A stretch of DNA of 49,654 nucleotides from JAVVRI01 sp036654795 (GCA_036654795.1 JAVVRI010000001.1:1-49654), one strand, 5' to 3'; positions 17,228-26,174 are shown, counted from the stretch's first letter. The notes: a model not told the origin generated them from the letters alone. Numbers and translations are program-made.

Positions 17228-17601
17228 GGGCAACCGCACCAAAGTTAAGTTTTAGGCTTAAAAGCAGATGGTTTGAATCCAGTAAGTCATTCGTTCGAAC
17301 GATTAGTACTTTCGATGCTAACAGTTAGTTCAAAGCATTCTTCTTATTATGCGTTTGGGCTAGCTCATAATTAATTTTGAGCTAGCTCGTAACCTATTTT
17401 GAGCAGGCTCAAAATAGGTTACGAGCTGGCTCAAAAGAATAATAACATATGGCAAAAAAGATAAAACGTCCCGTCTTTTTCATTAATATACTGCATGTTA
17501 ATGCTAATACATCGGCATGTAGTACAACTGTTGGCTACTATTTATTGAAAAGGTATACAAATTGAGAAGCTTTGAACCTTAAATTTTGGTGCGGTTGCCC
17601 T
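17228..17601. mobile_element. Candidate MITE-like non-coding element
   Basis: AGGGCAACCGCACCAAA at 17228-17244 recurs as its exact reverse complement at 17585-17601, and similarity continues inward (GTTAAG and TTTAAG). The 374-bp interior has no ORF, as in miniature inverted-repeat elements. No exact target duplication directly flanks the ends, although ATGAAAA occurs a few bases outside both sides. It may be an old insertion. The alternative is a long-range structured regulatory region of gyrA. Confidence 0.45.
17357..17432. repeat. 22-bp-period palindrome array 2 (GAGCTAGCTC)
   Basis: Ten-bp palindromes start at 17357, 17379, 17401 and 17423 (GGGCTAGCTC, GAGCTAGCTC, GAGCAGGCTC, GAGCTGGCTC), again exactly 22 bp apart with 12-nt linkers. 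Linkers 2 and 3 (GTAACCTATTTT and AAAATAGGTTAC) are exact reverse complements. Units 2-4 can therefore fold into one 54-nt hairpin. Confidence 0.85.
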
Positions 17602-17719
17602 CATGAAAAGCTTGGAATAGTAAATTTTCACGTCAAAAGCTTTCGTAGTACACGGAAAAGCACTACTTTAGTGCAATTTTTCAGACAAAAAGAACAGAGT
17701 GTAACTAATATAAACATAA

Positions 17720-20350
17720 ATGATTGATCAAGACAGAATTATAAAGATTAACATAGAGGATGAGATGAAATCAGCATACATTGACTATTCAATGTCTGTG
17801 ATTGTTTCGCGTGCTCTTCCGGATGTTAGGGATGGCTTTAAGCCGGTTCACCGCCGTGTATTATTTGGAATGAATGAACTGGGAAATACATCCGATAAAG
17901 CTTATAAGAAATCTGCCAGAATTGTTGGTGAAGTTTTAGGTAAATACCATCCTCATGGAGATTCATCCGTATATTATGCGATGGTTCGTATGGCGCAAAC
18001 TTGGTCATTACGCTATCCGTTAGTAGACGGTCAGGGTAACTTTGGTTCAGTAGACGGTGATAGTCCTGCAGCAATGCGTTATACTGAAGCTCGTTTAAGC
18101 AAGTTAGCTGAAGAGATGCTTCGGGATATTGATAAAGAGACAGTGGACTTTCAATTGAACTTTGATGATACGCTAAAGGAACCAACCGTTCTGCCAACGC
18201 GTATACCGAATCTGCTGATAAACGGCGCATCAGGTATTGCTGTAGGTATGGCAACAAATATGCCGCCTCACAACATGAGCGAAGTGTTGAATGCTTGTAT
18301 GGCATATATTGACACACATGGAGAGATTGATATTGCAGGTCTGATGGAGCATGTAAAAGCTCCTGATTTTCCAACCGGTGCAACCATTTATGGATTTGCC
18401 GGTGTGAAAGAGGCTTTCGAAACGGGTAGGGGACGTGTTATCCTACGTGGTAAAGCTGAGATTGAGCAGGAAAATAATCATGAAAAGATCATTATTAGTG
18501 AAATTCCTTACCTTGTTAATAAGGCGGAACTAATTAAATATATTGCCGACTTGGTTGGCGAAAAGCGTATTGAGGGAATCTCAAATGTAAACGATGAGTC
18601 AGACCGTTCGGGTATGCGTATTGTCGTTGATATAAAACGTGATGCTAATTCAAGCGTTGTGCTCAATAAGCTTTACAAGCTGACGGCTCTTCAATCCTCA
18701 TTCAGCGTAAATAACATTGCGTTAGTAAATGGTCGTCCACGTTTGTTGAACTTGAAAGATATGATTATGGCTTTTGTTGACCATCGTCACGAAGTCGTTC
18801 TCCGCCGCACTCAATTTGATTTAAGAAAGGCAGAGGAAAGAGCTCACATTCTGGAAGGCCTAATCATTGCATCTGATAATATAGATGAAGTAATAGCTAT
18901 CATTAAATCGTCAAAAAGCCCGGCAGAGGCTATGGAGCGATTAATGGAGCGTTTCTCATTATCTGACGTTCAATCGCGTGCTATTGTTGAAATGAAACTG
19001 CGTCAGTTGACTGGTCTCGAACAAGACAAGTTGCGTGGTGAATATAACGAGATTGAGAAATTGATTACCTATTTAAAAGAAATACTTGAGAACGAAGATC
19101 TTTGTATGAAGGTAGTAAAAGACGAACTACAAGAAATCAAGGACAAATTTGGTGATGAACGTAAGACAGACATTATTTATGCTTCCGAAGAGTTGAATCC
19201 GGAAGACTTCTATGCTGATGATGAGATGATTATTACCATTTCTCATTTGGGATACATCAAACGTACACCGCTTAGCGAATTTCGTGCACAAGGTCGTGGT
19301 GGAGTAGGGGCTAAGGGCTCAGAAACCCGTGATGAAGACTTTGTGGAATATATCTATCCTGCTTCCATGCACGCCACGATGCTGTTTTTTACGGCTAAGG
19401 GTAAGTGTTATTGGCTGAAAGTGTTCGAAATACCTGAAGGTGCCAAAAACGCAAAGGGTAGAGCTATTCAAAACTTACTGAACATCGAATCAGGAGATAA
19501 GGTAAATGCTTTTATCCGCGTTAAGAATTTGACAACAGATACTGACTTTATCAATTCTCATTATTTATTATTCTGTACGAAGAAAGGAGTTATCAAGAAA
19601 ACATTACTTGAAGCCTATTCTCGTCCACGTCAGAATGGTGTGAATGCGATTACTTTACGTGAAGATGACGGCTTGATACAAGTTTGTATGACAAACGGGA
19701 AGAACGAAGTAATTATTGCCAACCGCAATGGTCGTGCTATTCGTTTCAACGAAAGTGCTGTTCGTGTGATGGGACGTACTGCTGCCGGTGTACGTGGTAT
19801 GACATTGGACGGAGAAAAGGATGAAGTAATTGGTATGATTTGCGTAAAAGACAAAGAATCTGAAACAATTCTGGTCGTATCCGAACAAGGATATGGTAAG
19901 CGTTCGAGCATAGATGATTATCGCATAACAAACCGTGGTGGAAAAGGGGTAAAGACTCTTAATATTACCGATAAAACAGGTAATTTAGTAGATGTTAAGA
20001 ACGTAACAGATGAAAATGACCTAATGATCATCAATAAGTCAGGAATTACCATTCGTATGAAGGTGGCTGATTTGAGTGTTATTGGTCGTGCTACACAAGG
20101 CGTTCGCCTGATCAACTTAGAAAAACGTAATGATGAAATAGCTTCTGTATGTAAGGTTATGTCTGAATCTGAAGAAAATCTGGCTGCGGAAAAAGCAGAA
20201 CGGGAAGCTTTGGAAGAAAGAAAAACACAAACAATCAAACCATTGATCAACGAGTTATTTGATGAAACAGACGAAGTGAATGACGTGGAAGGAATAGATG
20301 AATCTATTCCGGACGATGTCGACAAGGATGGAGACGAAATAAACGAATAA
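17720..20350 (+). CDS. gyrA: DNA gyrase subunit A
   Basis: The 876-residue type II topoisomerase breakage-reunion subunit has catalytic Tyr121 in AAMRYTE, the HPHGDSSVYYAMVRMAQ quinolone-resistance region (Ser82 is the position usually altered in resistant Bacteroides and is intact here) and a GyrA-box QGRGGVGAKG in the C-terminal DNA-wrapping beta-pinwheel. It pairs with GyrB, encoded elsewhere, to introduce negative supercoils. The C-terminus is a long acidic tail (DETDEVNDVEGIDESIPDD). Followed 40 bp later by a secreted TPR gene, a likely two-gene operon. Start is the ATG at 17720 (MIDQDRIIKI). Confidence 0.98.
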   Translation: MIDQDRIIKINIEDEMKSAYIDYSMSVIVSRALPDVRDGFKPVHRRVLFGMNELGNTSDKAYKKSARIVGEVLGKYHPHGDSSVYYAMVRMAQTWSLRYPLVDGQGNFGSVDGDSPAAMRYTEARLSKLAEEMLRDIDKETVDFQLNFDDTLKEPTVLPTRIPNLLINGASGIAVGMATNMPPHNMSEVLNACMAYIDTHGEIDIAGLMEHVKAPDFPTGATIYGFAGVKEAFETGRGRVILRGKAEIEQENNHEKIIISEIPYLVNKAELIKYIADLVGEKRIEGISNVNDESDRSGMRIVVDIKRDANSSVVLNKLYKLTALQSSFSVNNIALVNGRPRLLNLKDMIMAFVDHRHEVVLRRTQFDLRKAEERAHILEGLIIASDNIDEVIAIIKSSKSPAEAMERLMERFSLSDVQSRAIVEMKLRQLTGLEQDKLRGEYNEIEKLITYLKEILENEDLCMKVVKDELQEIKDKFGDERKTDIIYASEELNPEDFYADDEMIITISHLGYIKRTPLSEFRAQGRGGVGAKGSETRDEDFVEYIYPASMHATMLFFTAKGKCYWLKVFEIPEGAKNAKGRAIQNLLNIESGDKVNAFIRVKNLTTDTDFINSHYLLFCTKKGVIKKTLLEAYSRPRQNGVNAITLREDDGLIQVCMTNGKNEVIIANRNGRAIRFNESAVRVMGRTAAGVRGMTLDGEKDEVIGMICVKDKESETILVVSEQGYGKRSSIDDYRITNRGGKGVKTLNITDKTGNLVDVKNVTDENDLMIINKSGITIRMKVADLSVIGRATQGVRLINLEKRNDEIASVCKVMSESEENLAAEKAEREALEERKTQTIKPLINELFDETDEVNDVEGIDESIPDDVDKDGDEINE

Positions 20351-20390
20351 TTTAAATAAATAGAAATATTAATCTCAAATTACTATCGCA

Positions 20391-21608
20391 ATGAAACGAG
20401 TATTATTAACAGTCGCATTATGTATTGCAGCATCCGCCTCTTTCGCTCAGAAAAAAGCCGTAAACGAGGCTCAGGGTATTGCAAAAGGAGAAAAACCGGA
20501 TTTTGGAGAGGCCAAAACATTAATTAAAGGTGCTTTGGATAACCCGGAAAGTAAAGACGATGCTAAAACTTGGTATGTGGCTGGCTTTATTGAAGATCAG
20601 CAATTTAGCGTTGAAAGGACCAAACAGGTATTAGGTCAGAAACCGAATGAGCCTGTAATGTATGAGGCTTTAATTAGCATTTGGCCTTACTTCAAGAAAG
20701 CGTATGATCTTGATCAAAAGCCAAACGAAAAAGGCAAAGTAAAGCCTAAATTCACGAAGGATATTAAAGGTATCGTTGGTGCTAACCATGTATATTATAT
20801 CAATGGTGGCGCTTATTTTTTTGAACAGAAGGATTATAAGAAAGCTTATGATTTCTTTGATCAGTATTTGCAGATCTCTGACTCTCCAATGTTTAAAGAC
20901 GAACCTGTAGCAGCTAGAGACTCTAACTTTATGACCGTTCAGTTCTATGCTGCCGTGGCTGCTACACAATTAGGAGATTCTAAATTAGCTATAGCTGCTC
21001 TTGAACGCGCAAAGAATATGGATTACAGAGCAAACGATGTATATCAATATCTGTGTTATGAATATAACCAAGCTAAAGATACCGTGAATTATGAAAGAAT
21101 TCTAGAAGAAGGTCTGAATAAATTTCCGGAAGAAAAGTATTATCTGATGAGCTTAATTAATAATTATATTTATTCAAACAGAAACGAAAAAGCAATTGAA
21201 TATTTGAACACTGCTATCGCTAAAGAACCGACCAACGCTCAACTTTACGATGTGATGGGACGTGTTTATGAAACTGGCTTGAAGGATTATCCGAATGCCG
21301 AAAAGTTCTTTGCTAAAGCCTTGGAAACAGATGCAAACTATACAGATGCATTGTCTAATCTAGGTCGTGTATACTATAACCAAGGTGTAAACAAGCAAGG
21401 TGAAGCCAACTTGATTAATGACAGCAAGCAATATCAGGAAGAATTAGGTAAAGCTAAAGATCTTTTCAAAAAGGCTCTTCCTTACTTTGAAAAAGCACAT
21501 CAATTGAAACCCGAAGATGTTGAAAATATGACAGCATTGAGAGGTATCTATTACAACCTAAACATGGGTGCAGAGTTCGATGCTATTGAAGCTAAAATGA
21601 AAAAATAA
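20391..21608 (+). CDS. Secreted tetratricopeptide repeat protein
   Basis: The 405-residue product has a signal peptide (MKRVLLTVALCIAASASFA, cleavage before QKK) and no lipobox, so it is likely periplasmic. At least four TPR units are visible, for example AYFFEQKDYKKAYDFFDQYL, NAQLYDVMGRVYETGLKDYP and NYTDALSNLGRVYYNQGVNK, with a Lys/Glu-rich surface. TPR proteins scaffold protein complexes; no partner can be named here. It is directly downstream of gyrA, an arrangement I believe recurs in Bacteroides but cannot verify here. A 25-bp hairpin follows its stop. Confidence 0.85.
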   Translation: MKRVLLTVALCIAASASFAQKKAVNEAQGIAKGEKPDFGEAKTLIKGALDNPESKDDAKTWYVAGFIEDQQFSVERTKQVLGQKPNEPVMYEALISIWPYFKKAYDLDQKPNEKGKVKPKFTKDIKGIVGANHVYYINGGAYFFEQKDYKKAYDFFDQYLQISDSPMFKDEPVAARDSNFMTVQFYAAVAATQLGDSKLAIAALERAKNMDYRANDVYQYLCYEYNQAKDTVNYERILEEGLNKFPEEKYYLMSLINNYIYSNRNEKAIEYLNTAIAKEPTNAQLYDVMGRVYETGLKDYPNAEKFFAKALETDANYTDALSNLGRVYYNQGVNKQGEANLINDSKQYQEELGKAKDLFKKALPYFEKAHQLKPEDVENMTALRGIYYNLNMGAEFDAIEAKMKK

Positions 21609-21633
21609 AAAATACGATAATAATTTGTATTTG

Positions 21634-21689
21634 ACAAACAAATGGTTCCTATTGATGTTTAAGCACATCAATAGGAACCATTTGTTTGT
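21634..21689 (+). terminator. Long perfect hairpin after the TPR gene
   Basis: Arms of 25 bp (21634-21658 and 21665-21689) pair perfectly across a 6-nt loop, starting 25 bp after the stop. There is no uridine tract directly after it (ATGTAATTTTG), so it may act as an mRNA 3'-end stabiliser rather than a classical terminator. Confidence 0.6.
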
Positions 21690-21827
21690 ATGTAATTTTG
21701 TGTAATGATATTTCTATAATAAAACTTTGAGTTCATTTAAACATTATACTTTCAAGTATTGTTATAATAGTACACTCAATAAGAATAGTATTTGTTTTTT
21801 CATATAAGTAGAGTTTGTTATTTGTTA

Positions 21828-21868
21828 GTCCGTATGTAACTGGGAAGTTGTGTACGGACTTTATTTTT
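21828..21868 (+). terminator. Second hairpin with T-rich tail in the serB upstream gap
   Basis: GTCCGTA...TACGGAC (21828-21834, 21853-21859), extended by partial pairing of TGTAACT with AGTTGTG, is followed by TTTATTTTTCT. It looks like an intrinsic terminator but no gene ends just before it, so it may end read-through or a short RNA. Confidence 0.5.
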
Positions 21869-22120
21869 CTATAAGTAGACTAGGTTTAAACACTCTATTA
21901 AACATAATCATAATTATAAGTATAATGAGAATAATTACTAAATCATAGGCGGTGACCCTTTTGTACCATTCTTTTTTGAGAGTACAAAAATACATCTTTC
22001 TTTTTTAACTCAGAAATCTTTGATTCAGAAAACACAGGTTTTTACTAGTGCCCCATCATACTTCAGCCTTTTTAAATTTAAGAATAAAGTTTGTTTGCTG
22101 AGAGTATGTAAAGTAATGTG

Positions 22121-22128
22121 TATCTTTG
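22121..22128 (+). promoter_or_regulatory. serB -7 element
   Basis: TATCTTTG matches the -7 box exactly, 21 bp before the serB ATG. TTTG at 22094-22097 is 23 nt upstream, slightly beyond the usual spacing. Confidence 0.6.
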
Positions 22129-22149
22129 CTGCACAAATAATTCTAAATC

Positions 22150-23376
22150 ATGGAGCAAAAAGACGAAATAATACTTCTTAATATCAATGGAGCGGATCGC
22201 CCGGGTGTTACAGCGGCACTTACTGAGATCTTAGCCAAGAATAATGCAGTAATCTTGGATATTGGTCAAGCTGATATTCATAGTAATTTGTCCTTAGGTA
22301 TATTGTTTCTGAGTACAGAGGGAAATGCTGGAAATATCTTAAAAGATTTGCTGTTTAAAAGCTATGAACTTGGGGTTAATATTCGTTTTAATCCGATTAC
22401 GGAAGAAGAATATAACCAGTGGGTAGGTATGCAAGGTAAAAATCGATACATTATTACGATCTTAGGACGTAAATTGACTGCTAAACAGATTGCAGGGGTA
22501 ACGCGTATCGTTGCCGATCAAGACATGAACATTGATGATATTAAACGATTAACCGGGCGTATTCCATTAGATGAAAATGAGCGTACACCGAAGGCCAGTG
22601 TTGAATTTTCAGTACGTGGCACACCGATAGACAAAGAACTTATGAAGGCTGCCTTTATGAAGCTCACAACCGAACAAGAAATGGACATTTCTTTTCAGGA
22701 AGAGAGCATGTATCGTCGCATGCGTCGTTTAATTTGTTTTGATATGGACTCTACATTGATAGAAACGGAAGTAATAGACGAACTGGCTATACGTGCCGGC
22801 GTTGGCGATGAAGTAAAGGCTATAACTGAAGCAGCTATGCGAGGAGAAATAGATTTCAGTGAAAGTTTTCGCCAACGTTGCGCATTATTGAAAGGTCTAG
22901 ATGTGTCCGTTCTGCAAGAAATTGCCGAGAATTTACCTATTACTGAAGGAGTAGATCGCCTTATGCGTATTCTTAAAAAAGTAGGTTTTAAAATTGCCAT
23001 TCTTTCCGGTGGATTTACCTACTTTGGAAATTATTTGAAGCAAAAGTATAATATCGACTATGTATATGCAAATGATTTGGAGATTGAAGATGGTAAGTTG
23101 ACAGGTCGTCATTTAGGTGACATTGTGGATGGAAAACGCAAGGCGGAACTATTACGTCTGATTGCTCAAGTTGAGAATGTAGACATCCGCCAAACGGTAG
23201 CGGTTGGTGATGGTGCAAACGACCTTCCTATGATTAGTATTGCGGGCTTAGGTATTGCTTTTCACGCCAAACCAAAAGTAAAAGCTACTGCTAAGCAGTC
23301 TATTTCTACCATTGGACTAGACGGCATACTCTACTTTTTAGGCTACAAAGATTCTTTTTTAGATGATAATATGTAA
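22150..23376 (+). CDS. serB: Phosphoserine phosphatase with N-terminal ACT domains
   Basis: The 408-residue enzyme removes phosphate from O-phosphoserine, the last step of serine synthesis. Residues 1-90 and about 98-180 form two ACT domains, likely amino-acid sensors (NGADRPGV opens the first). The HAD phosphatase follows: DMDST with nucleophile Asp198 and acid Asp200, ILSGGFTYF carrying the Ser, and VGDGANDLPM carrying the metal Asp. The double ACT arrangement makes it longer than E. coli SerB (322) and resembles mycobacterial SerB. Followed 20 bp later by a Dabb protein on the same strand, probably co-transcribed. Confidence 0.95.
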   Translation: MEQKDEIILLNINGADRPGVTAALTEILAKNNAVILDIGQADIHSNLSLGILFLSTEGNAGNILKDLLFKSYELGVNIRFNPITEEEYNQWVGMQGKNRYIITILGRKLTAKQIAGVTRIVADQDMNIDDIKRLTGRIPLDENERTPKASVEFSVRGTPIDKELMKAAFMKLTTEQEMDISFQEESMYRRMRRLICFDMDSTLIETEVIDELAIRAGVGDEVKAITEAAMRGEIDFSESFRQRCALLKGLDVSVLQEIAENLPITEGVDRLMRILKKVGFKIAILSGGFTYFGNYLKQKYNIDYVYANDLEIEDGKLTGRHLGDIVDGKRKAELLRLIAQVENVDIRQTVAVGDGANDLPMISIAGLGIAFHAKPKVKATAKQSISTIGLDGILYFLGYKDSFLDDNM

Positions 23377-23396
23377 TTCATAAAACAATAAAAGCT

Positions 23397-23699
23397 ATGA
23401 TTAGACACATCGTAATGTTCAAACTTAACGAGTTTGCTACACCGGCAAACAAACTAATTAAAATGCAGGAAATAAAGACTGCGCTCGAAGCATTGATAGA
23501 TAAAATAGATGTCCTACATAAAATTCATGTAGACTTCAATTGCAATTCGGACGAAGTTTGGGATCTGATTTTGACTACCGAATTAAACACTCTGGAAGAC
23601 GTAAAAACATACGCCAACCATCCCGAACATGTAGCAGTTTCGAAAGGACTAATCGGCCCGGTAAAGGCCGATCGTGCCTGTGTAGACTATGAATTTTAA
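23397..23699 (+). CDS. Dabb family (stress-responsive alpha/beta barrel) protein
   Basis: This 100-residue protein starts MIRHIVMFKL and ends DRACVDYEF, both typical of the Dabb dimeric alpha-beta barrel family (MI.HIV.FKL... V..R...DYE). Members are small cytosolic proteins whose biochemical role in bacteria is usually undefined. It is 20 bp downstream of serB. Its stop overlaps the stop region of the convergent MgtC gene by 4 bp. Confidence 0.85.
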   Translation: MIRHIVMFKLNEFATPANKLIKMQEIKTALEALIDKIDVLHKIHVDFNCNSDEVWDLILTTELNTLEDVKTYANHPEHVAVSKGLIGPVKADRACVDYEF

Positions 23700-24412
23700 G
23701 CCAAAAGCTTGATTTGAGAGATGTATCCTTGTTCACGAATTTCGCGAAATAGGTCGCTATACGATGATTGAGCCTTTACATTTACTTTATAAGTAATTAT
23801 GGACGTATTCTTTTCATAATTGTGCTCATATGAAAGACTTACGATAAATATGTTCCTGCTTTCTAACACTTTACGGATTGCTTTCAGATCTGGTGTAGCC
23901 GTAGAACAGTTTATCGTAAGTATTTTATTAACTCCATCCAGAAACATTCTTTTTTCTAGTTGCTCCAGCGAAACCAGAACAAATAAAGTCAGTGCCGTTG
24001 TTATGATTGCAGGGATATACATGCCTGCACCAACGGCTAGGCCGATGACTGCCATTACCCATATACATGCTGCTGTAGTCAGTCCATGAATGCTGCCATG
24101 GCTCTGTATGATAGCTCCTGCGCCAAGGAAACCAATACCGGTGAGTACTTGTGCCGCAATACGTCCCGGATCTCCGTTCAGAAAATTCGGATAGGATTGC
24201 GGAATCCAGATCGATATCAGCATTGCAGCCGTTGAACCCATACAAATCAAAGTGAAAGTACGCATGCCAGCATCACGTCTTCTAAACTGACGTTCCACTC
24301 CCACAATAGCTCCTAGTACAAAACTAATCAGCAATTTTATAGCTGCTGTGTAGGGCGTAATCTGGGTGTTTTTTAGTATTTCGTTCAGTGATTCGAATAG
24401 AGTTGTATCCAT
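23696..24412 (-). CDS. MgtC/SapB family inner-membrane protein
   Basis: The 238-residue protein has about four to five membrane segments in its first 150 residues and the MgtC signature GAIVGVERQFRRRDAGMRTFTL, plus LTGIGFLGAGAII. A soluble C-terminal ACT-like domain follows (about 160-238). MgtC itself modulates the F-ATPase and phosphate uptake in Salmonella; most homologues in commensals are of unknown function. It stands 15 bp downstream of pyrD on the same strand, so it may be the last gene of the pyrK-pyrD unit. Confidence 0.88.
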   Translation of the reverse strand: MDTTLFESLNEILKNTQITPYTAAIKLLISFVLGAIVGVERQFRRRDAGMRTFTLICMGSTAAMLISIWIPQSYPNFLNGDPGRIAAQVLTGIGFLGAGAIIQSHGSIHGLTTAACIWVMAVIGLAVGAGMYIPAIITTALTLFVLVSLEQLEKRMFLDGVNKILTINCSTATPDLKAIRKVLESRNIFIVSLSYEHNYEKNTSIITYKVNVKAQSSYSDLFREIREQGYISQIKLLA

Positions 24413-24427
24413 AATAATGCATTTATT

Positions 24428-25339
24428 TTAGACTTGTAGAGCACCTGTTAACTCAGAAACAGACTTAAATCCATGGCGATCGCAGTAGTCATTTAACCCA
24501 TCAATTACCTTGATTGAGACGGTCGGATCAACAAAATTATAGGTGCCAATTTGTATCGCAGCGGCACCAGCTAACATGAATTCGACAGCGTCTTTCCAAC
24601 AAGAAATACCACCTAAACCTATGATAGGTATCTTTACCGCTTGATAAGTTTGCCATACCATTCGGAGGGCAACGGGCTTTACGCAAGGACCAGAAAGGCC
24701 ACCTGTTATTGTAGATAATATAGGCTTACGTTTCTCTGCATCAATAGCCATTCCCAGCATAGTATTAATGAGTGAAACAGAATCTGCTCCTGCTGATTCT
24801 ACTGCTTTAGCTATCTCAGTTATATCCGTTACATTTGGTGAAAGTTTTACAATAAGGGTCTTCGGATATACACGTCGAACAGCCTTCACAACCTCTGAAG
24901 CACCATGACAAGTAACACCAAAAGCCATGCCACCTTGTTTCACGTTTGGACAAGAAATGTTTAGTTCAATCGCCGGAATCTGATCCAATGTAGCTATTCT
25001 TTCTGCACATTCCACATAGGTTTCAATGGATGAGCCACTCACATTAACAATCATATTCGTATCAATATCTTTAATGCTTGGGTAGATATGATCCAAAAAA
25101 TAGTCTGCTCCCTTGTTTTGAAGACCAACAGCGTTTAACATTCCGGCATTAGTTTCAGCCATGCGGGGATATGCATTTCCCTCACGAGGCTGTATTGTGG
25201 TGCCTTTAACAAAAATGCCACCTAAACGAGAGATATCCATGAAATCGGAATACTCAATTCCATATCCAAAAGTACCCGAAGCGGTCATTACTGGGTTCTT
25301 AAGTTGTAATTTACCAATGTTTACGTTTAATTCAGCCAT
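24428..25339 (-). CDS. pyrD: Dihydroorotate dehydrogenase B, catalytic subunit
   Basis: The 303-residue class 1B enzyme oxidises dihydroorotate to orotate in pyrimidine synthesis. Seen are the FMN/substrate segments NPVMTASGTFGYG, NAVGLQNKGADYF, LNISCPNVKQGG (with the class 1 active-site Cys in ISCPNVK) and IGLGGISCWKDA. Its start overlaps the end of pyrK by 13 nt. Type 1B enzymes need PyrK to pass electrons to NAD, and both are present here in the pyrK-pyrD order. Confidence 0.96.
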   Translation of the reverse strand: MAELNVNIGKLQLKNPVMTASGTFGYGIEYSDFMDISRLGGIFVKGTTIQPREGNAYPRMAETNAGMLNAVGLQNKGADYFLDHIYPSIKDIDTNMIVNVSGSSIETYVECAERIATLDQIPAIELNISCPNVKQGGMAFGVTCHGASEVVKAVRRVYPKTLIVKLSPNVTDITEIAKAVESAGADSVSLINTMLGMAIDAEKRKPILSTITGGLSGPCVKPVALRMVWQTYQAVKIPIIGLGGISCWKDAVEFMLAGAAAIQIGTYNFVDPTVSIKVIDGLNDYCDRHGFKSVSELTGALQV

Positions 25340-26109
25340 GTCAATTTATTTATATTAAATACAGGTCCTTCAGTACACACACACACATGCCCTTCATGGG
25401 TCTTTTCTACACAGCAGAGGCAAGCTCCAATGCCACATGCCATGGTGTTTTCAAGAGAAACTTCACATGATATTGATGCGCTGGCTGCATATTTAGCAAC
25501 TGCAACCATCATTGGTTTAGGTCCACATGTGTAAATTTGATCAAAATGAACAGCCATCAGTATTGAATGGTTGGTGACGTAACCTTTTTCGCCTAACGAT
25601 CCGTCTTCCGTCGTAACGTAAACATTACCAATCTGTTGAAATTGTTCCAATTGTAAAACATCCTCTTTTGAGCGGGCACCTAAAAGAAAGGTAGGTTCAA
25701 AGCCGATAGCTTTCAGGCTTGCGCCCAAGTATAACATCGGTGCAGTCCCTACACCACCGCCTACTAATAATAATTTAGGAGAAGTATTTTCTAAATTAGG
25801 TAAAGTAAAGCCATTGCCCAAAGGCAACATAATATTTACAAGATCTCCTGGCTGATATTCAGCCATTCTACGTGTACCGTCTCCAATTAATTGGATGAGC
25901 AGCCATAGTTCATTAGTTACTTTGTCCACATAATTCACAGAGATAGGGCGTCTAAGAAACGTTGTGGGAGAATTGTCTACACGAACTTCTACAAACTGTC
26001 CAGGCAACATATCTGGCAGTACTTTGTCCGAAGTCAACTTCAACAAGCAATAATTTTTATGAAGGCGACAGTTTGCTGTAACCTTCATGTCTAACATGTA
26101 CTTCTTCAT
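25327..26109 (-). CDS. pyrK: Dihydroorotate dehydrogenase B electron-transfer subunit
   Basis: The 260-residue FAD and 2Fe-2S protein transfers electrons from PyrD to NAD+. FAD binding uses TFLRRPISV, and the NAD-binding domain has LLLVGGGVGTAPMLYL. The cluster cysteines lie in ACGIGACLCCVEKTHEGHVC and the following VCTEG. Its 3' end overlaps pyrD by 13 nt, implying coupled translation of a 2:2 complex. The promoter at 26136-26166 fits the Bacteroides consensus well. Confidence 0.95.
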   Translation of the reverse strand: MKKYMLDMKVTANCRLHKNYCLLKLTSDKVLPDMLPGQFVEVRVDNSPTTFLRRPISVNYVDKVTNELWLLIQLIGDGTRRMAEYQPGDLVNIMLPLGNGFTLPNLENTSPKLLLVGGGVGTAPMLYLGASLKAIGFEPTFLLGARSKEDVLQLEQFQQIGNVYVTTEDGSLGEKGYVTNHSILMAVHFDQIYTCGPKPMMVAVAKYAASASISCEVSLENTMACGIGACLCCVEKTHEGHVCVCTEGPVFNINKLTWLN

Positions 26110-26135
26110 ATATAATGATTACTCAGTTTATATCG

Positions 26136-26166
26136 CAAAGATACATGAATATGACATATAGGCAAC
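26136..26166 (-). promoter_or_regulatory. Promoter of pyrK-pyrD
   Basis: Minus-strand GTTG (26163-26166), 19 nt and TATCTTTG (26136-26143): one mismatch in the -33 box and an exact -7 box, 26 bp before the pyrK start. Confidence 0.7.
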
Positions 26167-26174
26167 GAGTTGTG

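Larger units (their letters stand above)
17128..17719. other. 592-bp divergent gap between clpC and gyrA
   Basis: No coding region is visible on either strand. It holds the clpC promoter region, a 374-bp block bounded by 17-bp inverted repeats (17228-17601), a palindrome array inside that block, and about 118 bp of gyrA leader without a clear Bacteroides promoter. Confidence 0.75.
21609..22149. other. Gene-free stretch between the TPR gene and serB
   Basis: The 541 bp contain a 25-bp perfect hairpin (21634-21689), a second hairpin followed by a T-rich tract (21828-21868), AT-rich sequence with no long ORF, and the serB -7 element. A small RNA ending at the second hairpin is possible but unproven. 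Confidence 0.6.

Noticed and set aside
17217..17610. Target-site duplication ATGAAAA around the inverted-repeat block
   Set aside because: The copies are not directly next to the repeat ends and are in different offsets, so they do not count as a duplication.
17801..17990. Quinolone-resistance change in gyrA
   Set aside because: Ser82 is present in HPHGDSSVYY, and Tyr at the next hot spot is, as far as I recall, normal in this group; no resistance mutation is seen.
17838..18383. A 181-residue minus-strand ORF inside gyrA
   Set aside because: It is antisense to the highly conserved gyrA catalytic core and shows no independent domain features.
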